Assembly (NCBI RefSeq): GCF_011320225.1
Contig: NZ_JAAOEN010000001.1
Location: 477,652-541,651 of the forward strand
DNA: 64,000 bases
From: Phytoactinopolyspora limicola
GTDB taxonomy: Bacteria; Actinomycetota; Actinomycetes; Jiangellales; Jiangellaceae
Direction of reading: 5' to 3'
Shown: positions 24,636-33,751 of the stretch, one piece after another
Layout of the letters: every line of letters starts with the position of its first letter
How positions within the stretch are numbered: position 1 is the stretch's first letter
Position numbers and translations under genes: made by a program
The notes under the pieces: generated by a model
Told to the model about the DNA's origin: nothing
The model's database searches: none
The model's input: the letters and a program-made list of their open reading frames with translations, nothing else

Positions 24636-25526
24636 ATGCGTACTTCCCTGTGGTTGGTTCTCCCCCTCGCACTGGTGCTGGCCGCCTGTGGTGGAGGGGA
24701 CGACGAGGCGCCCGTCGCGAGCAGCGATCCTGACCCCGACGGCGAGAAGAAGATCTACACCGGTGTCGGGACCGTGCTGGAGAGCCCTCAGCATGGTCCA
24801 CAGTTGTGTCTCGGTGGGATCGCGACGTCCTACCCGCCTCAGTGTGGCGGCCCGGACATCGAGGGCTGGTCCTGGGAGGATGTCGACGGCCACGAGACGG
24901 CCAATGGCACCACCTGGGGGACGTACGTGGTGACCGGCCACTACGACGGCGCCCGGTTCACCCTAACCGAGCAGGCGGCGGCCGCGGCTGACACCACCCC
25001 CGTGCCGGGCGATCAGCCACCCGAGCCGGATTTCAGCACCCCGTGCCCTGAGCCAGCCGGGGGGTGGACCGTCGTCGACGAGTCGAAGGCTACTCAAGCT
25101 GCCCTGGACGAGACGCTCGAACGGGCCAGCGCCGAGGCCGACTACGCCGGAGCCTGGGTTGACCAGTCGATCAACCCGGCTATGGACGACGGTCTCGACG
25201 ATGACGACGAACTGGCCATGAACGACCCGACGATGATGATCCTCAACGTGCGGTTCACCGGCGATCTCGACCGGCATGAGACCGAGCTTCGCGAGCTATG
25301 GGGCGGTTCTCTCTGCGTCAGCCAGGCGGAGAACACGGAGGCCGAGCTGCGAGAGATCCAGGAGAGCCTCGATGTCCCGGGGATGCTCAGCTCCGGGGTT
25401 GACGTGAAGTCCGGTGCACTCGAGGTCAGCGTCATCCTCGACGACGGCCTACAGCAGCAGTTGGACGAGCAGTACGGCACCGGCAAGGTCAAGGTCTACT
25501 CGGCGTTGACCGAGGTGACGTCATAG
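24636..25526 (+). CDS. Secreted lipoprotein of unknown function
   Basis: Product of about 296 residues starting at ATG 24636 (an upstream ATG at 24609 would add nine residues). The signal peptide ends in a LAAC lipobox, giving a lipid-anchored mature protein with an acidic linker. The N-terminal half (YTGVGTVLESPQHGPQLCLGG through WGTYVVTGHYDG) looks like a small beta-rich domain with paired Cys; the second half has no family I recognise. It lies between the conservon terminator and cca; a functional link to the conservon is possible but unproved. Confidence 0.8.
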   Translation: MRTSLWLVLPLALVLAACGGGDDEAPVASSDPDPDGEKKIYTGVGTVLESPQHGPQLCLGGIATSYPPQCGGPDIEGWSWEDVDGHETANGTTWGTYVVTGHYDGARFTLTEQAAAAADTTPVPGDQPPEPDFSTPCPEPAGGWTVVDESKATQAALDETLERASAEADYAGAWVDQSINPAMDDGLDDDDELAMNDPTMMILNVRFTGDLDRHETELRELWGGSLCVSQAENTEAELREIQESLDVPGMLSSGVDVKSGALEVSVILDDGLQQQLDEQYGTGKVKVYSALTEVTS

Positions 25527-25568
25527 GTCCAGCACGTCGGCTCCAACCACCACCACACCCTATGACCA

Positions 25569-25606
25569 CCGGCCCTCGGCCGGGCCTCGCTGGTCGGGCC
25601 CGGCCG
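25569..25606. terminator. Two-way terminator between lipoprotein and cca
   Basis: CGGCCGGGCC (25577-25586) pairs with GGCCCGGCCG (25597-25606); a competing hairpin CCGGCC/GGCCGG is at 25569-25583. It lies between convergent stops at 25526 and 25609. Confidence 0.75.
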
Positions 25607-25608
25607 GG

Positions 25609-27078
25609 TCAGGTGGAGTTTTCCGGTTGGCTCTTCCACCATTCGAGCAGTTCAGCCGCGGCTGCGTCAGGGCCGAGGGGCCCCCGGTCCATTCGCAGCT
25701 CGAGCAGATACCGATAGGCCCGGCCGACCACCGGCCCGGGTCCGAGTCCGAGGATCTGCATGATCTCGTTGCCGTCGAGGTCCGGCCGGATGGCGGCCAG
25801 CTCTTCCTCACCGGCCAACCGCTCGATACGGGCCTCGAGGTCGTCATAGGCGCGCCGAAGTGTCTCCGCTTTCCGTGGATTCCGGGTGGTGCAGTCGGAA
25901 CGGGTCAAAACGTGCAGCCGGTCGAGCAAGTCACCGGCGTCACGTACATACCGACGCACCGCGGAGTCGGTCCACTGGCCGCCGCCGTAGCCGTGGAAGC
26001 GTAGGTGCAGCTCGGTGAGGTTGGCGACGCCGTCCACCACGGCCGATGGGAATCGCAGCGCGGTGAGGCGCTTGCGCACGAGTTTGGCACCAACCACGTC
26101 GTGATGGTGGAAGCTCACACCACCACCCGGCTCGAACCGGCGGGTCTTGGGTTTGCCGATGTCGTGCAGCAGAGCGGCCAGTCGGATCACCAGATCCGGG
26201 CCACCCTCGGGAAGCCGGTCCTCCAGCTCGATGGCTTGGTCCAGGACGGTCAGCGAATGCTCGTACACGTCCTTGTGCCGGTGATGCTCGTCGATCTCCA
26301 ACTTGAGCGCGGGCAGCTCGGGCAGCATCCGGTCGGCCAGGCCGGTGTCTACCAGCAGCCGCAGCCCGGCCCGCGGCCGCCGGGTAAGCAGCAATTTGGT
26401 GAGTTCGTCCCGGATCCGCTCGGCGGACACGATGTCGAGACGTTCGGCCATATCCCGCATCGCCGAGACGACCTCCGGTGCGACGTCGAAGCCGAGCTGG
26501 GCGGAGAACCGGGCGGCGCGCATCATGCGCAGCGGGTCGTCGGAGAACGACGCCTCGGGGGTCCCCGGCGTGCGGATGATCTTGCGCCCGAGGTCCGGCA
26601 GACCACCGTGCGGATCGATGAACTCCCGCCCCGGGAGTTTCACCGCCATCGCGTTGATGGTGAAGTCGCGGCGGACGAGGTCGTCGTCGATGGTCTCGCC
26701 GTAGGCAACCGCCGGCTTCCGGCTGGTGCGGTCGTAGTTCTCCGACCTGTACGTGGTGATCTCGATCTGGAACCCCGACTTGATGGCGCCGATGGTGCCG
26801 AAAGCTTGGCCGACGTCCCACATGTTGTCAGCCCAATCGGCGAGCAGCCGTTTGGTCTCCGCGGGCCGCGCCGACGTGGTGAAGTCCAGGTCCTGGCCGA
26901 GCCGGTCCAACAGTGCGTCGCGGACCGAGCCGCCGACCAAGGCCAGTTCGTGCCCGGCGGCGCTGAAGCGCGCGGCGAGGTCGTCGGCCACCGGTGCGAT
27001 GCGGAGCAACTGGCGTACGGCACGGCGCTGGGCCGCATTGAGCGCCTGCTGCTGGTCGGTCAACTCAGAGCCTGTCAC
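25609..27078 (-). CDS. cca: CCA tRNA nucleotidyltransferase
   Basis: Product of 489 residues. The nucleotidyltransferase head has LVGGSVRDALLDRLGQDLDFTT with the catalytic DxD pair and the RRDFTINAMAV and DPLRMMRAARFSAQLGF motifs, then an HD domain with LLHDIGKPKTR and HHHDVVGA. It adds the 3' CCA to tRNAs; the window's own tRNA-Ile lacks an encoded CCA. The GTG at 27078 is chosen because a TACGCT -10 element (27087-27092) lies eight bases upstream, giving a leaderless transcript; the open frame further upstream is unsupported. Confidence 0.95.
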   Translation of the reverse strand: MTGSELTDQQQALNAAQRRAVRQLLRIAPVADDLAARFSAAGHELALVGGSVRDALLDRLGQDLDFTTSARPAETKRLLADWADNMWDVGQAFGTIGAIKSGFQIEITTYRSENYDRTSRKPAVAYGETIDDDLVRRDFTINAMAVKLPGREFIDPHGGLPDLGRKIIRTPGTPEASFSDDPLRMMRAARFSAQLGFDVAPEVVSAMRDMAERLDIVSAERIRDELTKLLLTRRPRAGLRLLVDTGLADRMLPELPALKLEIDEHHRHKDVYEHSLTVLDQAIELEDRLPEGGPDLVIRLAALLHDIGKPKTRRFEPGGGVSFHHHDVVGAKLVRKRLTALRFPSAVVDGVANLTELHLRFHGYGGGQWTDSAVRRYVRDAGDLLDRLHVLTRSDCTTRNPRKAETLRRAYDDLEARIERLAGEEELAAIRPDLDGNEIMQILGLGPGPVVGRAYRYLLELRMDRGPLGPDAAAAELLEWWKSQPENST

Positions 27079-27390
27079 GACCCACCAGCGTACGACGTTC
27101 GCTTCGGCGGCTCGGGATGGGTCGCGGTCCATACCGCGGTGTCGCACGGCAGCAGACTCCACTCGGCCACGCCGGTGCGATCGCCGGTCCGTCGATCCAT
27201 GATCGTGTCGGCGGCCTATGCCGCCCCGATACCCCGCCGGCACCCATCCTGTTGTTCGAGGCGAAGGCACGGATCCGGGCTCGATGACCACCGCCTTGAC
27301 GCACCCTCATGCCGCCTTTCGAGGCTGGCCGCGGACGGTTCCCAGGGGTCATTCCCGCCAATACCTCGGCCCGCCCTCTACCCTGGACGT
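27079..27390. promoter_or_regulatory. Divergent promoter region between cca and the DUF6049 gene
   Basis: 312 bases without a gene. It carries a leftward TACGCT -10 (27087-27092) for cca and a rightward TACCCT -10 (27379-27384) for the DUF6049 gene, each six to eight bases from its start codon. In mycobacteria a NUDIX hydrolase gene (mutT4) occupies this place; no NUDIX box is visible here. Confidence 0.6.
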
Positions 27391-29517
27391 ATGCCCGGCC
27401 GGACAGTCCTGACCCTCGCCGCGGTGGCCGCAGTCACAGTGATCTTCACAGCTACGGCCCCGGCGGCTGACCGGCCCGACGCTCGCGACAGTGGCGCAGC
27501 GGGTTCAAGCTACCTGCACACGGTCGAGCCGTCCGTGCTCCGCCCGGGTGACACCCTGACCCTCGCCGGCGTCATCGAGAACACCGGTGACGAGCCGTTA
27601 TACAACGTTCAGGCGCTCCCACGCTGGAACACCGTACAGCTTGAGACCCGCGACGAGATCCCACTCATAGCCGACGACCCCAGCGTGCGCTGGGGCTTCC
27701 GGTACGACGATCCGTTCCAGGTGGTAGCCGAGCGGTTAGGCCCGGGCCAGAGTGCGGAGTACCGACTCGACATCGATGCCGAGCAGCTCTCGTTCGGCAG
27801 CCCCGGCGTCTACGCGGTGGGCGTGGACATCCGCGGGTCGGCCTCCGACGGCGAGCGGCTCACCCTTGATACCAGTCGCACGGTGCTGCCCTGGATCCCT
27901 GAGGAGCCGTCCAGCACCGTCCAGGTAGCGCTGTTCTGGCCGGTCGAGGCACCACCGTCCTTGCTTCCCGACGGCGGGCTCGGCAACGATGCGCTGGCCG
28001 CCAGGATTTCCCCGGGGGGCTCGCTCGATGCGATGGTCGATGGTGCGGGCTCGAGTCCGGTCACCTGGCTGGTGGACCCGGACGTACTCGACACCGTCGA
28101 TGCCATGAGCACCAACTCGGACGGCGACGCCGCAGCCGCGGCACAGAGTTGGCGGTCGACGTTCGACGCGGCCACTGGTGGTCACCTCTACGTCCTGCCG
28201 TATGCCCGGCCGGACCTGGCGGCGCTGCGAGCAGTGGACCCCCCATTGGCGGCACGTCTCGCCACCGAGTCGGTGGACGCAGCGCGGCAAGCGGTCGCCT
28301 CGCAGTCCGGCGCCCGGACCGGCGTGGCTCGGCCTGATGCCAGCGCCGACCCGGGCATCCTGGCGATCCTCGCCGAGGCTGGGGTTCGGACCATCGTGAT
28401 GTCGGCGACTGCCGCCACACCAGCCAACCATCCGCTCGCTCAGCTGGACACCCCGGAAGGTGAGCTCGACGTCGTGCTCACCGATCCGGGCCTGGACGGC
28501 ACCATCACCGACGCCTATAACTCCACCAACACCGAGGCTGGGTTGCTGGAACTTCGCCAGCGCTGGGCGGCGGAGACGGCTATGGCGACGCTTCAGGCCG
28601 ATGTACGCGGCGGGTCGGTGGTGCCGATGGTGGCCGCCCCGCCGGCCAGGTGGACACCCGACGAGGAACTCACCTCTGCCATCGTGGACGTCTGGACGTC
28701 GCTCCCATGGGTGGATCCGGTCACCGTCGATGAACTCGACGCCCCGGCACAGCGCGCCATGGTTGCGCCGAACCCCGGGGATCCGGTGAATACGCTCCCA
28801 GCGGAGAACATCACCGCCGCCGGCGAGCTCGACGAGGCCGTCCGCAGGTATACCGATCTGCTCGCCGAGCCTGACCCGGCACAGAGCCGCGCCCTCGGCC
28901 TAGCCGCGCTGCGTGCCGCCTCCACGGGCTGGCGGGACGATCCGGCCGCTGGACTCGATTACGCCTCGGAGATCTCCGACGAACTCACCGAGCGGCTCGA
29001 CGGCGTGCACGTCACGGTGCCCGAGTCGGTCACCCTGTCCAGCCGGACCGGTATCTTCCCGCTCACCGTCACCAACGACCTCGACGAGCCGGTGACCGTC
29101 AAGCTCGCCATACAGGCGGCCAACCCCGACCGCCTGCGTATCGACGACGTGCCCGAGCAGTGGGTCGACGCGGGTTCACGTGAAACCATCGAGATCAAGG
29201 CCGAAGCCGCGACGAACGGCCGAGTACCCATCACGGTGCAGCTCGTCACCCCCAGTGGCGCCGCCCTCGGACCGGCGACGCAAGCTGTGGTTCACGCCAC
29301 CGACTACGGCGCCATCGGCTGGATCATCATCGCGGGTGCCGGAGCTCTGTTCGGCGCGGCCATGATCCGGGCTATGCTGCGCCGGCGCAATGCTTCCGAC
29401 GACGAACCCGACCAAGGCCATGAGGACGTTCCCGAGCCGGCCCAGCCCAACGAACCGACGAGCTACGCACCCGCCGACCGGCCGATGACCGCCCATACGC
29501 CGGAGGTCAGCCGGTGA
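27391..29517 (+). CDS. DUF6049 family secreted/membrane protein
   Basis: Product of 708 residues: a signal peptide (about 1-26), a large extracytoplasmic part with an Ig-like N-terminal region (LRPGDTLTLAGVIENTGDEPLYNVQ), a central alpha/beta region (TWLVDPDVLDTVDAM, then HLYVLPYARPDLAAL), a second Ig-like domain near 570-650, and one C-terminal membrane helix (about 646-668) with a short acidic cytosolic tail. It corresponds to the conserved gene between cca/mutT4 and murJ in mycobacteria (Rv3909 position). Function is unknown; conserved linkage to murJ suggests a role in envelope assembly. Its TGA overlaps the murJ start. Confidence 0.9.
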   Translation: MPGRTVLTLAAVAAVTVIFTATAPAADRPDARDSGAAGSSYLHTVEPSVLRPGDTLTLAGVIENTGDEPLYNVQALPRWNTVQLETRDEIPLIADDPSVRWGFRYDDPFQVVAERLGPGQSAEYRLDIDAEQLSFGSPGVYAVGVDIRGSASDGERLTLDTSRTVLPWIPEEPSSTVQVALFWPVEAPPSLLPDGGLGNDALAARISPGGSLDAMVDGAGSSPVTWLVDPDVLDTVDAMSTNSDGDAAAAAQSWRSTFDAATGGHLYVLPYARPDLAALRAVDPPLAARLATESVDAARQAVASQSGARTGVARPDASADPGILAILAEAGVRTIVMSATAATPANHPLAQLDTPEGELDVVLTDPGLDGTITDAYNSTNTEAGLLELRQRWAAETAMATLQADVRGGSVVPMVAAPPARWTPDEELTSAIVDVWTSLPWVDPVTVDELDAPAQRAMVAPNPGDPVNTLPAENITAAGELDEAVRRYTDLLAEPDPAQSRALGLAALRAASTGWRDDPAAGLDYASEISDELTERLDGVHVTVPESVTLSSRTGIFPLTVTNDLDEPVTVKLAIQAANPDRLRIDDVPEQWVDAGSRETIEIKAEAATNGRVPITVQLVTPSGAALGPATQAVVHATDYGAIGWIIIAGAGALFGAAMIRAMLRRRNASDDEPDQGHEDVPEPAQPNEPTSYAPADRPMTAHTPEVSR

Positions 29518-32500
29518 CGACCACGTCCAGCACGGAGTCGCCGGAACCACGGCGGCCCAGTCTTCTAGGGTCGAGCGCGGTGATGGCCGCGGGCACGGTG
29601 GTGTCCCGGCTGACCGGGTTCGGGCGGGCCGCCATCATCGCGGCTGCCCTCGGCCTCACGGTCACCACAGCCGACGTCTTCAACGTACCCAACGTCATCC
29701 CCAACATGATCTACATCTTGGTGGGTGGTGGTGTTCTCAACTCGGTTCTCGTGCCGGTCCTCGTCCGCGCCATCAAGAACGACGCCGATGGCGGAGCGGC
29801 GTATTCGCAGCGGCTCTTCAGCCTCACCGTGACCGTGCTGGCGGTCGCGACCGTTGTAGCGGTGCTGGCCGCGCCATGGATCATCAGGGCGATCGCCGAC
29901 TCCCGGTTCCTTGAACCGGATATGCGACCGTACTACGACAACATGGTCATGTTCGCCCGGTTCTGCCTGCCGCAGATCTTCTTCTACGGGCTCTACGTGC
30001 TGATCGGCCAGATCCTGAACGCCAAGGGCAGGTTCGGGCCGATGATGTGGGCGCCGATCCTGAACAACGTCGTCGCGATCGCTGTCTTCGCGCTGTACCT
30101 GGTGATGTTCGGCACCAAGTCGCCGGGCGCCTTCGAGATGTCCGAGATGTTGTTGCTTGGGCTCGGTTCTACCGCCGGGGTGGTGGCGCAAGCCCTGATC
30201 CTCATTCCGGTGCTCCGCAAGACCGGCTTCTCATTACGCTTCCGGACCGACTGGCGTGGTTCCGGGTTGCGTGAGCCAATCCGCATGGGGTTGTGGAGCG
30301 TCGGGTTCGTCATCGTCAACCAGATCGCCTACATGTTCTTCGTCAACGTGGCGACGGGCGCCAGCGCCACCGCGGGAGCCGACGGGGCCGGTTACACGGT
30401 CTACCAGAACGCGACGTTGATCATGATGGTGCCGCACGCGATCATCACGGTGTCGCTGGCCACCGCGATGCTTCCGCGCCTGGCCGACCTCGCCGCCGAT
30501 GGCTACCTCGACGAGGTCCGGGAGAAGCTCGTCTCGGTTGTCCGGATCTGCCTGGCGATCATCTTGCCGCTTGCCGCGCTGATGGCGGTGCTGGCCTTCC
30601 CGCTCACCGCGATGATCTTCGACTACGGCGAGGCACGAGGCCAAACGGGCATGCTCGCCCGCACCCTCATCGCGTTGCTACCCGGTCTGCTCGCGTTCAC
30701 GGTGCACTACCTGTGTCTGCGCGGCTTCTACGCCCTGAAAGACACCCGGACACCGTTCTTCACCCAGTTGTGGATCGCGGGTGTCATGATCGTGTGGGCG
30801 GTCGGGCTCAGCGTGATCTCTCCAAGCCCGCATATCGTGACGATGACGCTGGCCACCGGATACAGCGCGGCCTATCTGGTCGGCGCGACGGTTAGTGTGA
30901 TCCGGCTGCAGCGAGAGATCGGCTCAGTGCAGTTCGCCCCACTGGTGCAGCATCTCGTCCGCCTGGTGATCCCCACCGGTATCGCGGCCGTCGTCGCATG
31001 GCTCATCTGGCGGGGCTGGTCCGAGCTTGGCCTGCTCAGCTTCCTCCCATCACTCATCGAGCGTCTCGTCGAACTCGCTGTCAGCGCGTCGGTCGGCGCC
31101 GCGACCTTCGTCGCCCTTGCCTATGCCTTCCGCATCACCGAGGTTCGACGGGCCATGGAAATGGTCCTAGCCCGGCTACGGGGCCGGACTACCGGCGTCG
31201 ACACTCCCGCGGGCGCGGAGGCGACGAGCGTCCCGGACGACATGCTGGAGGAAACCGCCGACTACATCCCGCCTGTGGTCGAGACCGGAACCCTCAGCCT
31301 CTTCCGGCCCACGTTCGACCCAGACGTCACGATGGAGTTCTTCCTCGACGAGACCATGCACGGCGCCACGATGCACGGCATGCCCAGCGTGGCCGGCGCG
31401 GCGGACCGCCCGCGGACTCCAAGCATCCTGGAGGAGGGCCGGATCGGGCGTCGACACCACCACCTCGACGTCGACACCCAACCAGAACTGCCGGTCACGC
31501 CGGGGGGCACGTCCGCCCCACCGCCGGCCGGCCAGACACGCACCCTCGCCGGCCGGTATCGCGTCGACAATCTCCTCGACGACACCGCCGGGGTGCGTTC
31601 GTGGTACGGGTTCGACAACGTCTTGCAGCGGCCGGTGTTCGTCCAGACCATCCCCGCCGACGACACCCGCGCCGACGAGTTCGTCCGGGCCGCCCGTAAA
31701 GCGTCCACGGCAGAGGACCCCCGGTTCCTGCGGATCCTCGACATCGGTACCGAAGAGTGGTCGTATCTCGTCCGGGAGTGGACACCTGGTCGCAGCCTGG
31801 CCGGACTGCTCTCCGACGGCCCGCTGCATCCCGAGCACGCCTCGGCGATCGGCCGTGAGGTAGCAGATGCTCTTGCCCTGGCCCACGGCCAAAGACTGTC
31901 ACATCGACGGCTCGTGCCCACGTTGGTGTTCCTCACCGCGGAGGGCTCCATCAAGATCGCCGGGCTGGAGACCGAGGCCGTACTCTATGGTCCAGCCAGC
32001 CTGGCCCCGGACAGCACACAGCCACCGGTTACCGATCCAGCCATGCTGGACGCCGCGGGGGTGGGCGGGATCCTGTATGCCTGCCTCACCGCGCGGTGGC
32101 CCAACGGCAGCAGCGGCGGGCTCGATGCTGCCCCGCTGATCGACGGCCGGCTGGCCTCCGCCCGTCAGGTCCGCCCGGGTGTCCCGACGGCGCTGGACAC
32201 CATCACCGACCGCGCCATCGGCAACGCCGGACGTCATCACGCCGTCCCACTCCGGTCCCCGTTCGAGGTGGCCTCCGAACTTGGCGCCGGCCCAGGAACC
32301 GACCAGTTCGAGATCGTCCGGCCGGTCGCCCACGCCGCTGGTGGAGGCGCGTTGTTGGACGCCGTCGGCGGCAGTCACGGCAATGGAGGCTCCGGTGCGG
32401 CGTCCGGTGCGGTTCGATCCCGGCGCGAGCGACGGAAGCCGAGCCGGCTCAACCGGTTCCTCGGTGTGTTCGGTGCCGCCCTGCTCCTGGTTGGCGCCAC

Positions 32501-33092
32501 CCTCGTCGGCCTCCAGCTGATGCTCAGCGCCTTCGACGATCCCGACCGTCCGCCCCCTGAACAGCCCAGCGCCACCGAGCCGGGCACCGACACCACGTCG
32601 CCGTCGCCGGACGACGACATCGAACTCGTTCCCCTGAGTCGGACCAGTTCCGACTACTTCGACCCCTTCGGCTCCACACCGGAGAGCCCGGAAGTCGTCG
32701 GCAACGCCATCGACGGCGACGCCGAGACGATCTGGCCCACCCTGCGGTATTACAGCCCACTCGAAGACCAGAAACCCGGTGTGGGGTTGTGGATCGACCT
32801 CGGCGAAAGCCGTGAGGTGTGGGGTTTCGAGCTGACTCTGATGAACGAGGACACCGACATCGAACTGCTCGTCGCTCCACCCGACGCCGACACCCCACCA
32901 GGCGCGCTCGAGGGCTGGACCCAGGTTCACACCGAAGAAGAAGCCGACGTCAGCTTCGCTCATACACTTGAGGAATCGGTCACAACACGCTATGTCTTGG
33001 TGTGGTTCACGCGGCTACCGCTGTACCAGGGGGAATATCGCAGTGGTATTGCTGACGTCACCGTGTTGGGCACCGAGGGAGGTTCGGATTGA
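29514..33092 (+). CDS. murJ: Lipid II flippase MurJ fused to a pseudokinase and extracellular domain
   Basis: Product of 1192 residues. Residues 25-560 form the 14-helix MurJ/MviN core (SRLTGFGRAAIIAAALG, FNVPNVIPNMIY, RGFYALKDTRTPFF). A cytosolic linker leads to a protein-kinase-like domain (about 675-920) in which the ATP lysine position reads FVQTIP, the catalytic loop is SHRRLVPT and no DFG is seen, so it is a pseudokinase. A helix near 985-1005 leads to a discoidin-like extracellular domain. This matches mycobacterial MviN, whose phosphorylated pseudokinase recruits FhaA. Start GTG overlaps the previous stop; stop overlaps sigM. Confidence 0.95.
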   Translation: MTTTSSTESPEPRRPSLLGSSAVMAAGTVVSRLTGFGRAAIIAAALGLTVTTADVFNVPNVIPNMIYILVGGGVLNSVLVPVLVRAIKNDADGGAAYSQRLFSLTVTVLAVATVVAVLAAPWIIRAIADSRFLEPDMRPYYDNMVMFARFCLPQIFFYGLYVLIGQILNAKGRFGPMMWAPILNNVVAIAVFALYLVMFGTKSPGAFEMSEMLLLGLGSTAGVVAQALILIPVLRKTGFSLRFRTDWRGSGLREPIRMGLWSVGFVIVNQIAYMFFVNVATGASATAGADGAGYTVYQNATLIMMVPHAIITVSLATAMLPRLADLAADGYLDEVREKLVSVVRICLAIILPLAALMAVLAFPLTAMIFDYGEARGQTGMLARTLIALLPGLLAFTVHYLCLRGFYALKDTRTPFFTQLWIAGVMIVWAVGLSVISPSPHIVTMTLATGYSAAYLVGATVSVIRLQREIGSVQFAPLVQHLVRLVIPTGIAAVVAWLIWRGWSELGLLSFLPSLIERLVELAVSASVGAATFVALAYAFRITEVRRAMEMVLARLRGRTTGVDTPAGAEATSVPDDMLEETADYIPPVVETGTLSLFRPTFDPDVTMEFFLDETMHGATMHGMPSVAGAADRPRTPSILEEGRIGRRHHHLDVDTQPELPVTPGGTSAPPPAGQTRTLAGRYRVDNLLDDTAGVRSWYGFDNVLQRPVFVQTIPADDTRADEFVRAARKASTAEDPRFLRILDIGTEEWSYLVREWTPGRSLAGLLSDGPLHPEHASAIGREVADALALAHGQRLSHRRLVPTLVFLTAEGSIKIAGLETEAVLYGPASLAPDSTQPPVTDPAMLDAAGVGGILYACLTARWPNGSSGGLDAAPLIDGRLASARQVRPGVPTALDTITDRAIGNAGRHHAVPLRSPFEVASELGAGPGTDQFEIVRPVAHAAGGGALLDAVGGSHGNGGSGAASGAVRSRRERRKPSRLNRFLGVFGAALLLVGATLVGLQLMLSAFDDPDRPPPEQPSATEPGTDTTSPSPDDDIELVPLSRTSSDYFDPFGSTPESPEVVGNAIDGDAETIWPTLRYYSPLEDQKPGVGLWIDLGESREVWGFELTLMNEDTDIELLVAPPDADTPPGALEGWTQVHTEEEADVSFAHTLEESVTTRYVLVWFTRLPLYQGEYRSGIADVTVLGTEGGSD

Positions 33093-33751
33093 CCAGCGGG
33101 TCCTCGGGCTACCTCGAGTTCGACGACGAAGAGCTGCTCCGGCGGCACGTCGATGGTGAGCACGACGCGTTCGGCGAGCTGGTCCGGCGCCATCAGGATC
33201 GGCTCTGGGCGGTAGCGCTACGTACCCTCGGCGATCCCGACGACGCCGCCGACGCTCTGCAAGACGCCCTGGTCAACGCGTTCCGTCGGGCATCATCGTT
33301 CCGGTCGGAGTCTGCGGTGACCACCTGGCTGCATCGGGTGGTGGTCAACGCCTGCCTCGACCGGGTCAGGCACACCGCGGCCCGCCCGTCCGATCCGGTT
33401 GCCTTCGATGGCACCGAGTCGCCGGCCGTCACCGCCGCGGCCGCGCCGGGCGCGGATCCGGCGGACATGACGCCGCTCCGGCTCGACCTCGAGGCGGCCC
33501 TCGCCACTCTCCCGCCCGAGCAACGGGTCCCGCTGGTGCTCGTGGACGTCGAGGGATACCGCGTGGCGGAGGTAGCCGAGATGCTGGGCCTTCCCTCGGG
33601 AACCGTCAAGAGCCGGTGCGCTCGCGGGCGGGCCCGGTTGCTGCCTCTGTTGACATCGGACGATCCGCGGTCATCCGGGCGGAACCATCCGGACCACGGC
33701 CGCGTCCCACCAGCAGCAACCAGTGAAACGGGAGGAGGTGAGCGTCGGTGA
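33089..33751 (+). CDS. sigM: ECF RNA polymerase sigma factor, SigM-like
   Basis: Product of 220 residues: region 2 (FGELVRRHQDRLWAVALRTLGDPDDAADALQDALVNAF) and region 4 (LATLPPEQRVPLVLVDVEGYRVAEVAEMLGLPSGTVKSR) separated by an Ala/Pro-rich linker. The TTG start overlaps the murJ TGA (TTGA), and the next gene starts at GTG inside its own stop, so it is coupled to both neighbours. Genomic position equals sigM of Mycobacterium and Streptomyces. The partner anti-sigma factor is encoded immediately downstream, so activity is released on envelope or redox stress. Confidence 0.93.
   Translation: MTSGSSGYLEFDDEELLRRHVDGEHDAFGELVRRHQDRLWAVALRTLGDPDDAADALQDALVNAFRRASSFRSESAVTTWLHRVVVNACLDRVRHTAARPSDPVAFDGTESPAVTAAAAPGADPADMTPLRLDLEAALATLPPEQRVPLVLVDVEGYRVAEVAEMLGLPSGTVKSRCARGRARLLPLLTSDDPRSSGRNHPDHGRVPPAATSETGGGERR

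Noticed and set aside
26005-27390. The first 462 codons of the frame ending at 29517
   Set aside because: They lie opposite cca, lack a family match and precede a good ATG plus signal peptide at 27391.
31176-32963. Antisense frames opposite murJ
   Set aside because: No signals or family features; murJ itself is clear.
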